NCBI RefSeq assembly: GCF_017573505.1
Contig: NZ_JAGEOJ010000029.1
Coordinates: forward strand, 61,606 to 125,605
DNA: 64,000 nt
Direction: 5' to 3'
Origin: Actinomadura barringtoniae
GTDB taxonomy: Bacteria; Actinomycetota; Actinomycetes; Streptosporangiales; Streptosporangiaceae
The position numbers were made by a program, and so were the translations under genes. Numbering within the stretch: the stretch's first letter is position 1; the number at the start of each line of letters is the position of its first letter. Of this stretch, positions 24,959-33,437 are shown piece after piece. Below the pieces are notes generated by a model. It did no database searches. It was not told the origin of the DNA and saw only the letters and a list, made by a program, of their open reading frames with translations.

Positions 24959-26065
24959 TCAGACGAATTCGACCGCGGCGTGCTCCTTGGCGTCGGGGTG
25001 CGCGGCGTTCAGCAGGCGGGCGCCCTCCTCGGCCAGCGCGGTCTCGTCGGAGGAGGAGACGCGGTCGAAGAGCTCGATCCGCAACGTGGCCACGCCGCGC
25101 TTCTTCTCCATCTTCCACATCCCCGCGACGAACCCGTCCACGAGGACGGTGGCGCGGATGATGCCGTTGATGGTGAAGACGCGCTTGCGGTGCTCCTCGC
25201 TGATGACGCGGGTCCGGTCGGCGTGCGAGAGCGTCAGGTTGTCGAAGTCCGGAACGAACCGGATCGGCGCGGGGGTGTCGGGAGCGGGGCGGGGAGCGTC
25301 GGGCAGGTCGTAGAGCGTCCTGCCGTTCTCGTCGGTGAAGGTGACCAGGTCGCCCGCGACGGCTTCGACGACCTTGTTCAGGCCGGTCAGCCCGGACCAG
25401 TGCTGCATGTCCATCACGGTCGCCGGTCCGAACGCGGCCAGGTAGCGCAGGACCATCCGTTCCAGCGACGACTCGACGGCGTCCGTGGCCTCGCCCAGCC
25501 ACGCGTCCAGGGTGGTGTGGGTGGCCAGGCCGGGCTTGCCCCAGATACCGCGCGGCGGGACCTGGACGAGCGGGATCATCGAACGGGCCGCCCAGTTGAC
25601 CACGTCGGGCTCGTGGTCGGGGAAGTGCCCGGCCAGCAGCGCCCGCATCTCCTTGTCGGTGCGCGGCTGCTCGGCGAACAGCTTGGCGGCCGTGTCCCGT
25701 ACGGCGGCCAGGTCGATGCCGTTCACGTCGCGCCCGCCCGACCCGGTCGCGACGGCGCGTTCCATCAGCGGCTGGGTGAGCGGCCGCAGGAAGCGCGCGT
25801 CGCGGGCGCTGACCAGGTGGAGCGTGCCGCGCATCAGCACGATCCGGACCGCGCTCCGGTCGTGCATCAGGCCCGCCAGCTCGTCGAAGCCGAAGCCCTC
25901 CAGACGGGTCCAGAGCCCGACGTACGGCGGGTTGGGCGCCTGCGACTGCATCCCGACGAGATGCTCGATCGCACTCAACGCGGGCATCTCGTGCCGCCGG
26001 AGCAGGAGCTGGCGGTCGAGGTAGGCCCGGTTGAGCGCGCGGCGGTCCAGTAGGTCAATCGTCAT
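24959..26065 (-). CDS. Winged-helix DNA-binding domain protein (HTH_42 / YcaQ-AlkX relative)
   Basis: 368 residues of the HTH_42 family, whose studied members (YcaQ, AlkX) are DNA glycosylases acting on crosslinks or alkylated bases. Visible marks: LVGMQSQAPNPPYVGLWTRL, LMRGTLHLVSARDARF, and the C-terminal FVPDFDNLTLSHADRTRVI. The catalytic QxQ-type motif of YcaQ appears here as GMQSQAP, which supports glycosylase ability, though not proof. ATG 26065 has GAGGGGGCG upstream and overlaps the TetR stop by 11 bases, so both are co-transcribed. Confidence 0.85.
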   Translation of the reverse strand: MTIDLLDRRALNRAYLDRQLLLRRHEMPALSAIEHLVGMQSQAPNPPYVGLWTRLEGFGFDELAGLMHDRSAVRIVLMRGTLHLVSARDARFLRPLTQPLMERAVATGSGGRDVNGIDLAAVRDTAAKLFAEQPRTDKEMRALLAGHFPDHEPDVVNWAARSMIPLVQVPPRGIWGKPGLATHTTLDAWLGEATDAVESSLERMVLRYLAAFGPATVMDMQHWSGLTGLNKVVEAVAGDLVTFTDENGRTLYDLPDAPRPAPDTPAPIRFVPDFDNLTLSHADRTRVISEEHRKRVFTINGIIRATVLVDGFVAGMWKMEKKRGVATLRIELFDRVSSSDETALAEEGARLLNAAHPDAKEHAAVEFV

Positions 26066-26693
26066 ATCGCCCCCTCAGCTCCTGCCAGTTCGGAGGGGGG
26101 CCGGGGAGCTCCTCCGCTTCGGGCATGTGGAGCGCGGACAGGAAGAGCTCCAGGTAGCGGTGCTGGAGCCGGTTCATCCGGGCATCATCGCCGATCCGGA
26201 TGGTGTGCAGGTGCTCCAGCATGACCGAGATGTCGCCGACCTCGATGTCGGACCGGAGCGCGCCCGCCCCCTTGGTGCGTTCCAGGAGCTGAACGGTGGC
26301 CATGTGGATGTCGCGGCCCTTCTGCGACATCTCCTCGGTGACCGGAAAACTGCCCGCCAGGCGCATCGTGAGGGAGCCCGCGCCGATGTCCAGGCAGCGG
26401 CGCATGAAGTCGGCGAACGAGACCCAGGCGTCACGGTCGTCGGCGAGCGCCTGCTGGACCTGGGCCAGGTAGCGGTCCATCCCGTCGTCGGCGAGCCGCT
26501 GGAGCAGTTCCTCTTTGCTCTTGTAGCGCCGGTAGAGGGCACTGATCCCGACTCCGGCGTGCTCGGCGACGGCCGAGATCGGCGCGCCGGGATCCGCGGT
26601 GAAGACGGCCCGCGCCGCCTCGCGGATCAGCTCGTCGTTCCTGGCCGCTTGGGCTTTCCGGCCGCTCATGGGCGGCTGCGTCCTGGTCTCCAT
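26055..26693 (-). CDS. TetR family transcriptional regulator
   Basis: 212 residues. N-terminal HTH: RNDELIREAARAVFTADPGAPISAVAEHAGVGISALYRRYKSK in pieces typical of TetR, followed by a helical ligand domain. The first gene of a two-gene unit with the HTH_42 protein, overlapping it by 11 bases. A TACACT -10 lies close to ATG 26693, so the transcript may be leaderless. Ligand and targets unknown; control of the downstream repair-like gene is the simplest reading. Confidence 0.9.
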   Translation of the reverse strand: METRTQPPMSGRKAQAARNDELIREAARAVFTADPGAPISAVAEHAGVGISALYRRYKSKEELLQRLADDGMDRYLAQVQQALADDRDAWVSFADFMRRCLDIGAGSLTMRLAGSFPVTEEMSQKGRDIHMATVQLLERTKGAGALRSDIEVGDISVMLEHLHTIRIGDDARMNRLQHRYLELFLSALHMPEAEELPGPPPNWQELRGRYDD

Positions 26694-26730
26694 GCCACCC
26701 AGTGTAGGGGAACAGAGAATTCCGTTCTAG

Positions 26731-29700
26731 TCACCCCTGGTCGGCGTCGAAGAGGCGGAGGCGGTGCGCGAGGGCCGCGGCCTCCGTACGGGACGCGACC
26801 TGGAGCTTCGCCAGGATGTTGGAGACGTGGACGCCGGAGGTCTTGGCGGAGATGTAGAGCCGTTCGGCGATCTGGCGGTTACTGAGGCCGTCGGCGACCA
26901 GCCGCAGCACCTCCATCTCGCGCGGGGTCAGCCCCAAGGCCTCATTGTCCTCGGGCACGGCGAGCGGCGGGTCCGCCGATTGCTCTCGTGTGAGGCGGGC
27001 GCGGGTGGCGAAAAGCTCAAGCTCCTTGCTCAGCGGTACGGCGCCCAGGCCGGACGCGATGGACTGCGCCTCCTGAAGGCGTTCGGCCGCACCCGCCTTG
27101 TCGCCCGCCTCCGCCGCGGCCTCGGCGGCATGCCAGAGGGCGCATGCGAGTTCGTAGGGCTGTTTGAGGTCACGCCATGCCTTCGCGGCCACGTCCCAGT
27201 CCGACTCCCCCGTGAGCGCCTGGAAGGTCGCGCGCTGCGCCACCTGCACGGGCCCGTGCACGGGAAGCTGCGCGGCGAGGGCTTTGACCCTGCCGAGCAG
27301 GGCGTCCGCGTGGGCTTTGGCGGCCGTGTCCCGCACGGCGAGGGCACGGAGTTCCGCGGCCAGGCGGGCGCCGGTCACCAGCAGGGGCCAGGCGAAGCGG
27401 CTGTGGAACGAGACGTCCAGGTCCGCGAAGGCCCGTTCGAGCGCGTCGTCTGCCCGCTTCAGATCCCCCTGCGCGATCGCGAGAGCGGCCTCCAGGTCGT
27501 ACAGCCGAAAGTGGAACATCTTGCCGCCGTAGCCGTCGTGCAGCACCGCGCGGGCGGAGGTGGCGGCGCGTTCGGCCTCGGCCAGGTCTCCTTCGGCGAG
27601 CGCCACGGCGCCGAGGCTGATCAGGCTCACGGCGCGGAAGAGCGGCGGCGGGTCCAGCGCGAGGCTGTCACGGATGAGCGCGCGGGCCTCCGCCCAGCGA
27701 CCGAGCGCGACGAGCGGCTCGGCGCCGTGCGCGGCCGAGCCGACGCCCTGGTCGCGCGCGAGTCCGGAACGTTCGGCGGCGGCGATGCTCTGCGCCGCCA
27801 GCTCCCACGCCCGCTCGTGCCGCCCCGCGCCGTGGTGGGCGTCGGCCTCGGCCATGATCGCCACGGTCAGCACGGCGGCGGTGTCGGCGCCGCCGCGTGC
27901 GACCTCGACCGCCTGCTCGTACATCTCGATGCTCGCGTCCAGGTCGCCGTCGAAGCCCGCGAGCGAGGCCAGCGTGACCAGCGCCCACGCCTGCATGCGG
28001 GCGTCGCCCGTGGCCCGGCCGGCGGCCAGCGCCTCGGTCGCGACCGTGCGGGCCTCGGCGGGCTGGGACAGCAGGAAGAGCCGGTTGGCGAGCATGCCGA
28101 GCAGGCGGCCGCGGGCACGGCTGGGCGGATCGGCGGGCAGCAGCGCGATGCCAGAGCGCAGATCGTCCAGGGCGTCCTCGCCGAGCCGGTGCCGCAGCGT
28201 GCTGCGCAGCTCCAGCAACGCCGCCACACGCGAGGCGTCGCGGTCGCCGAGCTCCTCGATCGCCGCCGTCGCCAGCGCGACCCCACACTCGGCCTCACCG
28301 GAGGCGAGCGCGGCCTCGACGCCGCGTTCCAGCACGACCACATGGTCGATGCTGAGCGTCCTCGCGGCGTCCGGGACGCGCTCCCACAGCTCCAGGACGC
28401 GGCTGAGCATCCGCCTGCGTTCGGGATGGGCGTAGGCGGCACCGGCGGCCGCGGCGGCGCGCCAGGCCGCGATGAGGGCGCGCCGCCGGTCGCCCGCCGC
28501 GTACCAGTGCGCGGCCTTCGCGGCGGGCGCGCGGCCGGTCGGCACGAGGGCCGCGTCGAGGTCCAGGGCCCCGCCCGCCCGCGCGTGCAGGCGGCGGCGC
28601 TCGCTCGGCAGCAGATCCTCGTAGACGGCCTGCCGCACGAGATCGTGCCGGAAGAGGTAGCAGTAACAGTCGTCGGCGGGCCGCAGCAGGCCGATGTCCA
28701 CGGCGGGCCGCAGCGCCGCCTCCAGCGCGAGGTCGTCCAGCCCGGTGACGGCGGCGAGCAGCTCGTGCCCGACCGTGCCGCCGATCACCGATCCGGCCCG
28801 GACGACCTGCCGCGTCTCCTCCGGCAGCCGCCGGAGACCCGACAGCAGGAGATCGCGCAGCGGCACGGGCGTCGCGGTCGCCGGTCCCTCGTCCGCGAGC
28901 GCCTCGGCGAAGAGCGGATTGCCCTCGCTCCGGCGGTGGATCTCGTGCGCCAGGGCGGGCGCCGGGTCGCGGCCCAGGCGCGCGGCGAGCAGCTCGCGGA
29001 CCTCCTCGCGGGCGAGCGGCGCCGGGGCCAGGTGGACCACGTTCGGCAGCCGGACCAGGCCCGCGACCAGCGAACGCAGCGGGTCGGCGTCGGCCAGGTC
29101 GCTGGTCCGGTACGTGCCGACGATGAGGACGCCGGGGCGGGTCAGGTTGCGGACGAGGAAGGCCAGCAGCTCGCGGCTCGACGGGTCGGCCCAGTGCAGG
29201 TCCTCGAAGATCAGGATGAGCGGCCGTTCCGCGGCGGCGCCCTCCAGCAGGGCCAGCACGTCCTCGAACAGCCGCGTCCGCCCCGTCACGGGATCGGGGT
29301 CGCCCTCGGGCTCCCCGAGCACGGGCAGCCAGTGCGCCAGCCCGTGCCGCCCGCCGCCCGGAAGCAGCCGCGCCGCCCGCTCGGCGCCCAGCCGGTGAAC
29401 GAGCAGCCGCATGATCATCACGTGCGGGGCGTACGCGAGCCCGTCGATCCCCGGCTCCAGGCACCCGCCCTCCAGCACCCACGCCCCATCCGCCTCGTCG
29501 CGCAGCGCGGTGTCGCGCGGACCGGTGACGCGCGGACCGGTGACGCGCGGACCGGTGACGCGCGGACCGGTGTCGCGCGGACCGGTGTCGCGCGGACCGG
29601 TGTCGCGCGGACCGGTGTCGCGCGGGCGCGCGGCGAACTCCGCGACCAGCCTGGACTTGCCGATGCCCGCCTCGCCGCCGACCAGGACGGTCACCGGCCC

Positions 29701-29775
29701 GGCCTCGCGGGCACGCCGGAACGCCTCGTGCAGCGCGTCCAGTTCGGCATCGCGCGCGACGAAGCTCATCGCCAT
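26731..29775 (-). CDS. LAL-type transcriptional regulator (AAA ATPase + LuxR HTH) with a repeat insertion
   Basis: 1014 residues, the size of large ATP-binding LuxR regulators (MalT-like). Walker A GGEAGIGKS is at 33-41, Walker B LILIFEDLHWADP near 184-196, a helical TPR-like middle, and a C-terminal LuxR HTH (LTPREMEVLRLVADGLSNRQ). Residues 51-90 are eight tandem PR(D/V)TG pentapeptides just after the P-loop helix, which relatives lack. Divergent from a DHA2 exporter gene 107 bases away, a likely target. ATG 29775, with ATG 29769 as alternative. Confidence 0.9.
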   Translation of the reverse strand: MAMSFVARDAELDALHEAFRRAREAGPVTVLVGGEAGIGKSRLVAEFAARPRDTGPRDTGPRDTGPRDTGPRVTGPRVTGPRVTGPRDTALRDEADGAWVLEGGCLEPGIDGLAYAPHVMIMRLLVHRLGAERAARLLPGGGRHGLAHWLPVLGEPEGDPDPVTGRTRLFEDVLALLEGAAAERPLILIFEDLHWADPSSRELLAFLVRNLTRPGVLIVGTYRTSDLADADPLRSLVAGLVRLPNVVHLAPAPLAREEVRELLAARLGRDPAPALAHEIHRRSEGNPLFAEALADEGPATATPVPLRDLLLSGLRRLPEETRQVVRAGSVIGGTVGHELLAAVTGLDDLALEAALRPAVDIGLLRPADDCYCYLFRHDLVRQAVYEDLLPSERRRLHARAGGALDLDAALVPTGRAPAAKAAHWYAAGDRRRALIAAWRAAAAAGAAYAHPERRRMLSRVLELWERVPDAARTLSIDHVVVLERGVEAALASGEAECGVALATAAIEELGDRDASRVAALLELRSTLRHRLGEDALDDLRSGIALLPADPPSRARGRLLGMLANRLFLLSQPAEARTVATEALAAGRATGDARMQAWALVTLASLAGFDGDLDASIEMYEQAVEVARGGADTAAVLTVAIMAEADAHHGAGRHERAWELAAQSIAAAERSGLARDQGVGSAAHGAEPLVALGRWAEARALIRDSLALDPPPLFRAVSLISLGAVALAEGDLAEAERAATSARAVLHDGYGGKMFHFRLYDLEAALAIAQGDLKRADDALERAFADLDVSFHSRFAWPLLVTGARLAAELRALAVRDTAAKAHADALLGRVKALAAQLPVHGPVQVAQRATFQALTGESDWDVAAKAWRDLKQPYELACALWHAAEAAAEAGDKAGAAERLQEAQSIASGLGAVPLSKELELFATRARLTREQSADPPLAVPEDNEALGLTPREMEVLRLVADGLSNRQIAERLYISAKTSGVHVSNILAKLQVASRTEAAALAHRLRLFDADQG
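29506..29625. repeat. In-frame 15-bp minisatellite inside the LAL regulator gene
   Basis: Eight units of consensus GCGCGGACCGGTGTC (plus strand) encode eight PRDTG/PRVTG pentapeptides. Within the array there are two sub-types, GTGTC and GTGAC, arranged in blocks, which shows recent unit duplication. Confidence 0.95.
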
Positions 29776-29882
29776 CCAGCCACGTCCCTAAAGAGGCCTC
29801 GTCGGGATCTGAAGAACCCCGGGCGCCGCACTAGGTATTCCTCCCCATGCGCCGGCCCTCTTCATGATCCGACTCTCGAGGC

Positions 29883-31319
29883 ATGAATCGTCTGTTGCTT
29901 CCCGTGATCCTCTCAGCGACGTTCATGTCGTCGTTCGACTACATGGTCGTCAACGTCGCCACGCCCTCGTTCCAGAGCGACCTGCACGCCGGTCCGGTCG
30001 CGCTGGAGCTGGTCGTGGCCGGTTACGCCTTCACCTACGCGGCGGGCCTGGTGACCGGCGGGCGCCTCGGCGACCTGTTCGGGCACCGGCGCATGTTCGC
30101 GCTCGGCATGGCCGCGTTCACCGTCGCCTCCCTCCTCTGCGGGCTCGCGCAGTCGCCCGCCCAGCTGGTGGCGTTCCGGCTCCTCCAGGGCCTCACGGCC
30201 GCCGCGATGGTGCCGCAGGTGCTGGCGCTCGTCACGACCGCCGTCCCGGCGCCGGAACGTCCCCGCGCGATGGCCTGGTTCGGGGCGGTGCTCGGCGGCG
30301 GCGGGGTGTGCGGGCAGGTCCTCGGCGGCCTGCTGCTGGACGCCGACATCGCCGGGCTCGGCTGGCGCCCCATCTTCCTGATCAACGTGCCGATCGGCGT
30401 GGTCGCGGTCACCGCGGCGCTGCGCCTGCTCCCCGGTGGACGCGGAACGCGGCGTCCGCGCCTGGACCCGGTCGGCGTCGTCGGGATCTCCGGCGCGCTG
30501 GCCCTCGCGCTCGTGCCGCTCGCCGCCGGCCGCGAGGAGGGCTGGCCCGCCTGGACGTGGATCTGCCTGGCCGCCTCGATCCCCGCGATGGCCGCGACGC
30601 TGCTGTGGGAACGCCGGCTGACCCGCACGGGCGGCGAGCCGCTGCTCGACCTCGGCCTCTTCCGCGCCCGCTCGTTCAACCTCGGCCTCGCGGTCAACGT
30701 CACGTTCATGACCTCGTTCGCCAGCATGAACGTGGTGCTCACGCTGCTGCTGCAGGCCGGGCTGGGCCTCAGCCCGCTCCAGGCCGGGCTCAGCTTCGGC
30801 CCGATGGCGATCCTGACGATGGTCACCTCGCTCCTGGGCCGCCGCCTCATCACGCGGTACGGCACGAAGGTCCTGCCTGCGGGCGCCCTCTTCCTCGCGC
30901 TGGGCATCCTGGCGATGGCGGTCGAGCTCCGCGCGCTCGGCGACGACGTCAACGCGGTCTGGATCCTGGTCGCGCTCTGCCTCACGGGCATCGGCGGCGG
31001 CCTCACCCTCCCGTCCGTGATCGGCGCCGTCCTGTCCGGCGTCAAGCCCGATCAGGCGGGCTCGGCCTCGGGCGTCCTGAGCACCACCCAGCAGTTCTCC
31101 GGCGCGACGGGCGTGGCCGTCATCGGCGCGATCTTCTTCGCCGCCCTCGGCTCGCACCCGGCCAGGCCCGACTACACCGGCGCCGCCGAGATCGCGCTCT
31201 GGGGCGACCTGGCCCTGGCCGCCGGAACCGTGGTCCTCACCCTCTTCCTGATCCGCCCCGCCAAGCCCGCCGCGCCCTCCCCCGCACCCCGCGAGCCCGT
31301 GCTGGACCGCCGCCTCTGA
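29883..31319 (+). CDS. MFS exporter, DHA2 (14-TM) family
   Basis: 478 residues with about 14 membrane helices. DHA2 drug-proton antiporter signatures: motif D1-like SSFDYMVVNVATPSFQSDL in helix 1, motif A GGRLGDLFGHRRMF, and motif C-type GAVLGGGGVCGQVLGGLL. Expected to expel a lipophilic or natural-product compound from the cell. It diverges from the LAL regulator, whose HTH probably acts in the 107-base gap. The C-terminus is a short Pro-rich cytoplasmic tail. Confidence 0.92.
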   Translation: MNRLLLPVILSATFMSSFDYMVVNVATPSFQSDLHAGPVALELVVAGYAFTYAAGLVTGGRLGDLFGHRRMFALGMAAFTVASLLCGLAQSPAQLVAFRLLQGLTAAAMVPQVLALVTTAVPAPERPRAMAWFGAVLGGGGVCGQVLGGLLLDADIAGLGWRPIFLINVPIGVVAVTAALRLLPGGRGTRRPRLDPVGVVGISGALALALVPLAAGREEGWPAWTWICLAASIPAMAATLLWERRLTRTGGEPLLDLGLFRARSFNLGLAVNVTFMTSFASMNVVLTLLLQAGLGLSPLQAGLSFGPMAILTMVTSLLGRRLITRYGTKVLPAGALFLALGILAMAVELRALGDDVNAVWILVALCLTGIGGGLTLPSVIGAVLSGVKPDQAGSASGVLSTTQQFSGATGVAVIGAIFFAALGSHPARPDYTGAAEIALWGDLALAAGTVVLTLFLIRPAKPAAPSPAPREPVLDRRL

Positions 31320-31347
31320 TTGACATCCCGGCCACCCTCCACCCATT

Positions 31348-31377
31348 ATGAACAAACGTTCATGAACAAGCGTTCAT
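31348..31377. promoter_or_regulatory. Double overlapping operator upstream of the methyltransferase-TetR pair
   Basis: ATGAAC-AAAC-GTTCAT (31348-31363) and ATGAAC-AAGC-GTTCAT (31362-31377) are two consecutive 16-base inverted repeats sharing two bases. The SD GAGGAGG for the methyltransferase begins three bases later, so a bound repressor would block initiation. Confidence 0.75.
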
Positions 31378-31391
31378 ACCGAGGAGGAGCG

Positions 31392-32231
31392 ATGGCCGGG
31401 ATCGTCAACACCCACCAGTCCGAGGCGTGGAACGGGTACGAGGGCCGCCACTGGGCCGACCACCACGACCGCTACGACGCGCTGAACAGCACGTACAACG
31501 AACGCCTCCTGGACGCCGCAGGCGTCGGCAGCGAAACCAACGTCCTCGACATCGGCTGCGGCAACGGCCAGGTCACCAGGCAGGCCGCCCGCCGCGCCTC
31601 CCACGGATCCGCCCTGGGTGTCGATCTCTCCGGCCCGATGCTCACCACGGCCCGCCACCTAGCCGAAAGCGAAGGCATCACCAACGTGACCTTCGAGCAG
31701 GGCGACGTCCAGGTCCACCCGTTCAAGCCCGAATCCCTGGACGCGGCGATCAGCCGCTTCGCGATCATGTTCTTCGCCGACCCGGTGGCCGCGTTCACCA
31801 ACATCGCTCGCGCCCTGCGCCCGAACGGCCGCCTGGCGTTCCTGAGCATGACCGACCTGGCAGGCACAGACCTCGCCACGATCATGCAGGCCCTGGCGCC
31901 GCACCTACCCCCGACCGGACAGTTCGGCAGCCACGGCAGCAGTCCCCTGTCCCTCTCCGAGCCCGCCCACATCAAGACCATCCTCACCAGCGCGGGCTTC
32001 CATGACGTCGCCACCGAGCACATCGAGGGCGAGTCGATCTGGGGCTCCGACGCCGCCGACGCAGCCGGCTTCTTCATGGGCTGGGGCCCCGTCCGCTTCA
32101 ACCTCGGCGACGCCGACCCCGCCCCAGCCCACGAAGCCGTCGAGACCGCCTTCCGCCCCTTCGAACGCGACCACGCAGTGCGCCTCACCGGCACCGCCTG
32201 GCTCACAACGGCTCACTACGATGCGGGGTGA
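31392..32231 (+). CDS. Class I SAM-dependent methyltransferase
   Basis: 279 residues. Motif I VLDIGCGNGQVTRQ, acidic LGVDLSGPML after strand 2, EQGDVQVHPF (motif II) and ALRPNGRLAFLSMTD (motif III) place it in the UbiE/COQ5-like small-molecule group. Catalytic partner residues are not diagnostic. ATG 31392 follows GAGGAGG. Overlaps the next gene by one base (TGATG), so it is coupled to a TetR repressor, probably a detoxification or resistance pair induced by its own substrate. The double inverted-repeat operator lies just upstream. Confidence 0.9.
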   Translation: MAGIVNTHQSEAWNGYEGRHWADHHDRYDALNSTYNERLLDAAGVGSETNVLDIGCGNGQVTRQAARRASHGSALGVDLSGPMLTTARHLAESEGITNVTFEQGDVQVHPFKPESLDAAISRFAIMFFADPVAAFTNIARALRPNGRLAFLSMTDLAGTDLATIMQALAPHLPPTGQFGSHGSSPLSLSEPAHIKTILTSAGFHDVATEHIEGESIWGSDAADAAGFFMGWGPVRFNLGDADPAPAHEAVETAFRPFERDHAVRLTGTAWLTTAHYDAG

Positions 32232-32845
32232 TGTCACCGAGACGAGCCGCGGCCCTGCGGGGCGGAGACGTGAGCCTGCGCGACCACCTGATCGCCACGG
32301 CGGAACGCATGATCGCCGAACGCGGGTCGGCCGGGCTCACCGTGCGCGCCATCGCACGTGAGGCGGGGGTCGCCGACGGTGTCCTCTACAACCACTTCTC
32401 CGACAAGGAGGAGTTGCTGGCGCACGCGCTGAACGCGCACGTCGGTTCGGTAGAGCGAACCCTCGGCGACCTGCCCGAGCCCGGGACCGCGACCGTCGCC
32501 GAGAACCTCCACACCCACATCGAGCACGGCCTGGCTCTCCACCGGGCGATCCTCCCGGCGATGGCGGGTTTCCTCTCTCAGCCGGAGGTTCTGGCCCGCT
32601 TCTCCGACATGCACGGCAACGGGACCGGCGACTGGCGCGACCGACTGCGCGACTATCTGCACACCGAACAAGAGCTGGGGCGGCTCGCGTCCGATGCCAA
32701 GGTGGACGCCGCCGCCTCGATGATCGTCGGGGTGTGTCACGAGACCGTGCTGGGCCTGCTCTTCCAGGCCATCGCGAGCCCGCCCGCCCCGGAGCGGCTG
32801 GACGACCTGATCACCGCCGTCCTGGACGGGATAGGACTTCGATAG
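32231..32845 (+). CDS. TetR family transcriptional regulator (autogenous control likely)
   Basis: 204 residues. TetR HTH region: GLTVRAIAREAGVADGVLYN followed by HFSDKEELL; the C-terminal domain is helical with a cysteine near its end (GVCHETVLGLL). ATG 32231 overlaps the methyltransferase stop by one base; GTG 32228 is a weaker alternative. As second gene of a two-gene operon preceded by a double palindrome, it most probably represses its own operon. Ligand unknown. Confidence 0.92.
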   Translation: MSPRRAAALRGGDVSLRDHLIATAERMIAERGSAGLTVRAIAREAGVADGVLYNHFSDKEELLAHALNAHVGSVERTLGDLPEPGTATVAENLHTHIEHGLALHRAILPAMAGFLSQPEVLARFSDMHGNGTGDWRDRLRDYLHTEQELGRLASDAKVDAAASMIVGVCHETVLGLLFQAIASPPAPERLDDLITAVLDGIGLR

Positions 32846-32876
32846 ATAATCCAGTACGGGACGATACACTGGGACC

Positions 32877-33365
32877 ATGACCGCCATGGCCCCCTCGCGC
32901 AACGAACCCGACCTGTCGTTCCTGCTCGACCACACCAGCCACGTGCTGCGCACGCGGATGGCGGCGGCGCTCGGCGAGATCGGGCTGACCGCGCGGATGC
33001 ACTGTGTGCTCGTGCACGCGCTCGAAGAGGAGCGCACCCAGATCCAGCTCGCCGAGATCGGCGACATGGACAAGACCACGATGGTGACGACCGTGGACTC
33101 CCTGGAGAAGGCCGGGCTGGCCGAGCGCCGCCCGTCCAGCACCGACCGGCGCGCGCGGATCATCGCGGTCACCGAGAAGGGCGCCGAGGTCGCCCGGCAG
33201 AGCCAGGACATCGTCGACGGCGTTCACCGGGACGCTCTGGGCTCGCTTCCCGAGACCGACCGCAATGCCCTGCTCGGCGCCCTGAACGCCCTGGTCGAGG
33301 ACCACCTGGCCGTGCCCGCCGAGAGCCCTCAGGGGGCCCGCCGGGCACGCGAGCGAACAAAGTAG
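32877..33365 (+). CDS. MarR family transcriptional regulator of an export operon
   Basis: 162 residues with the MarR fold: LAEIGDMDKTTMVTTVDSLE is the recognition helix region and RRPSSTDRRARIIAVT the wing. A TACACT -10 begins 13 bases before ATG 32877, so the mRNA is probably leaderless. It heads an operon with a DHA2 exporter 72 bases downstream and an F420-type oxidoreductase, and most likely represses it. Basic tail (ARRARERTK). Confidence 0.92.
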   Translation: MTAMAPSRNEPDLSFLLDHTSHVLRTRMAAALGEIGLTARMHCVLVHALEEERTQIQLAEIGDMDKTTMVTTVDSLEKAGLAERRPSSTDRRARIIAVTEKGAEVARQSQDIVDGVHRDALGSLPETDRNALLGALNALVEDHLAVPAESPQGARRARERTK

Positions 33366-33437
33366 GTCGGTTAGGGATCGTCTGTAACGGAACTATCTGC
33401 TACGGTCTCTCTTGTTGACCCTGAACAGGAGAAGACC

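Noticed and set aside
26764..29886. A plus-strand open frame of about 1040 codons antisense to the LAL regulator
   Set aside because: It has no recognisable motif and mirrors the codon structure of the LAL gene, whose Walker and LuxR motifs are intact.
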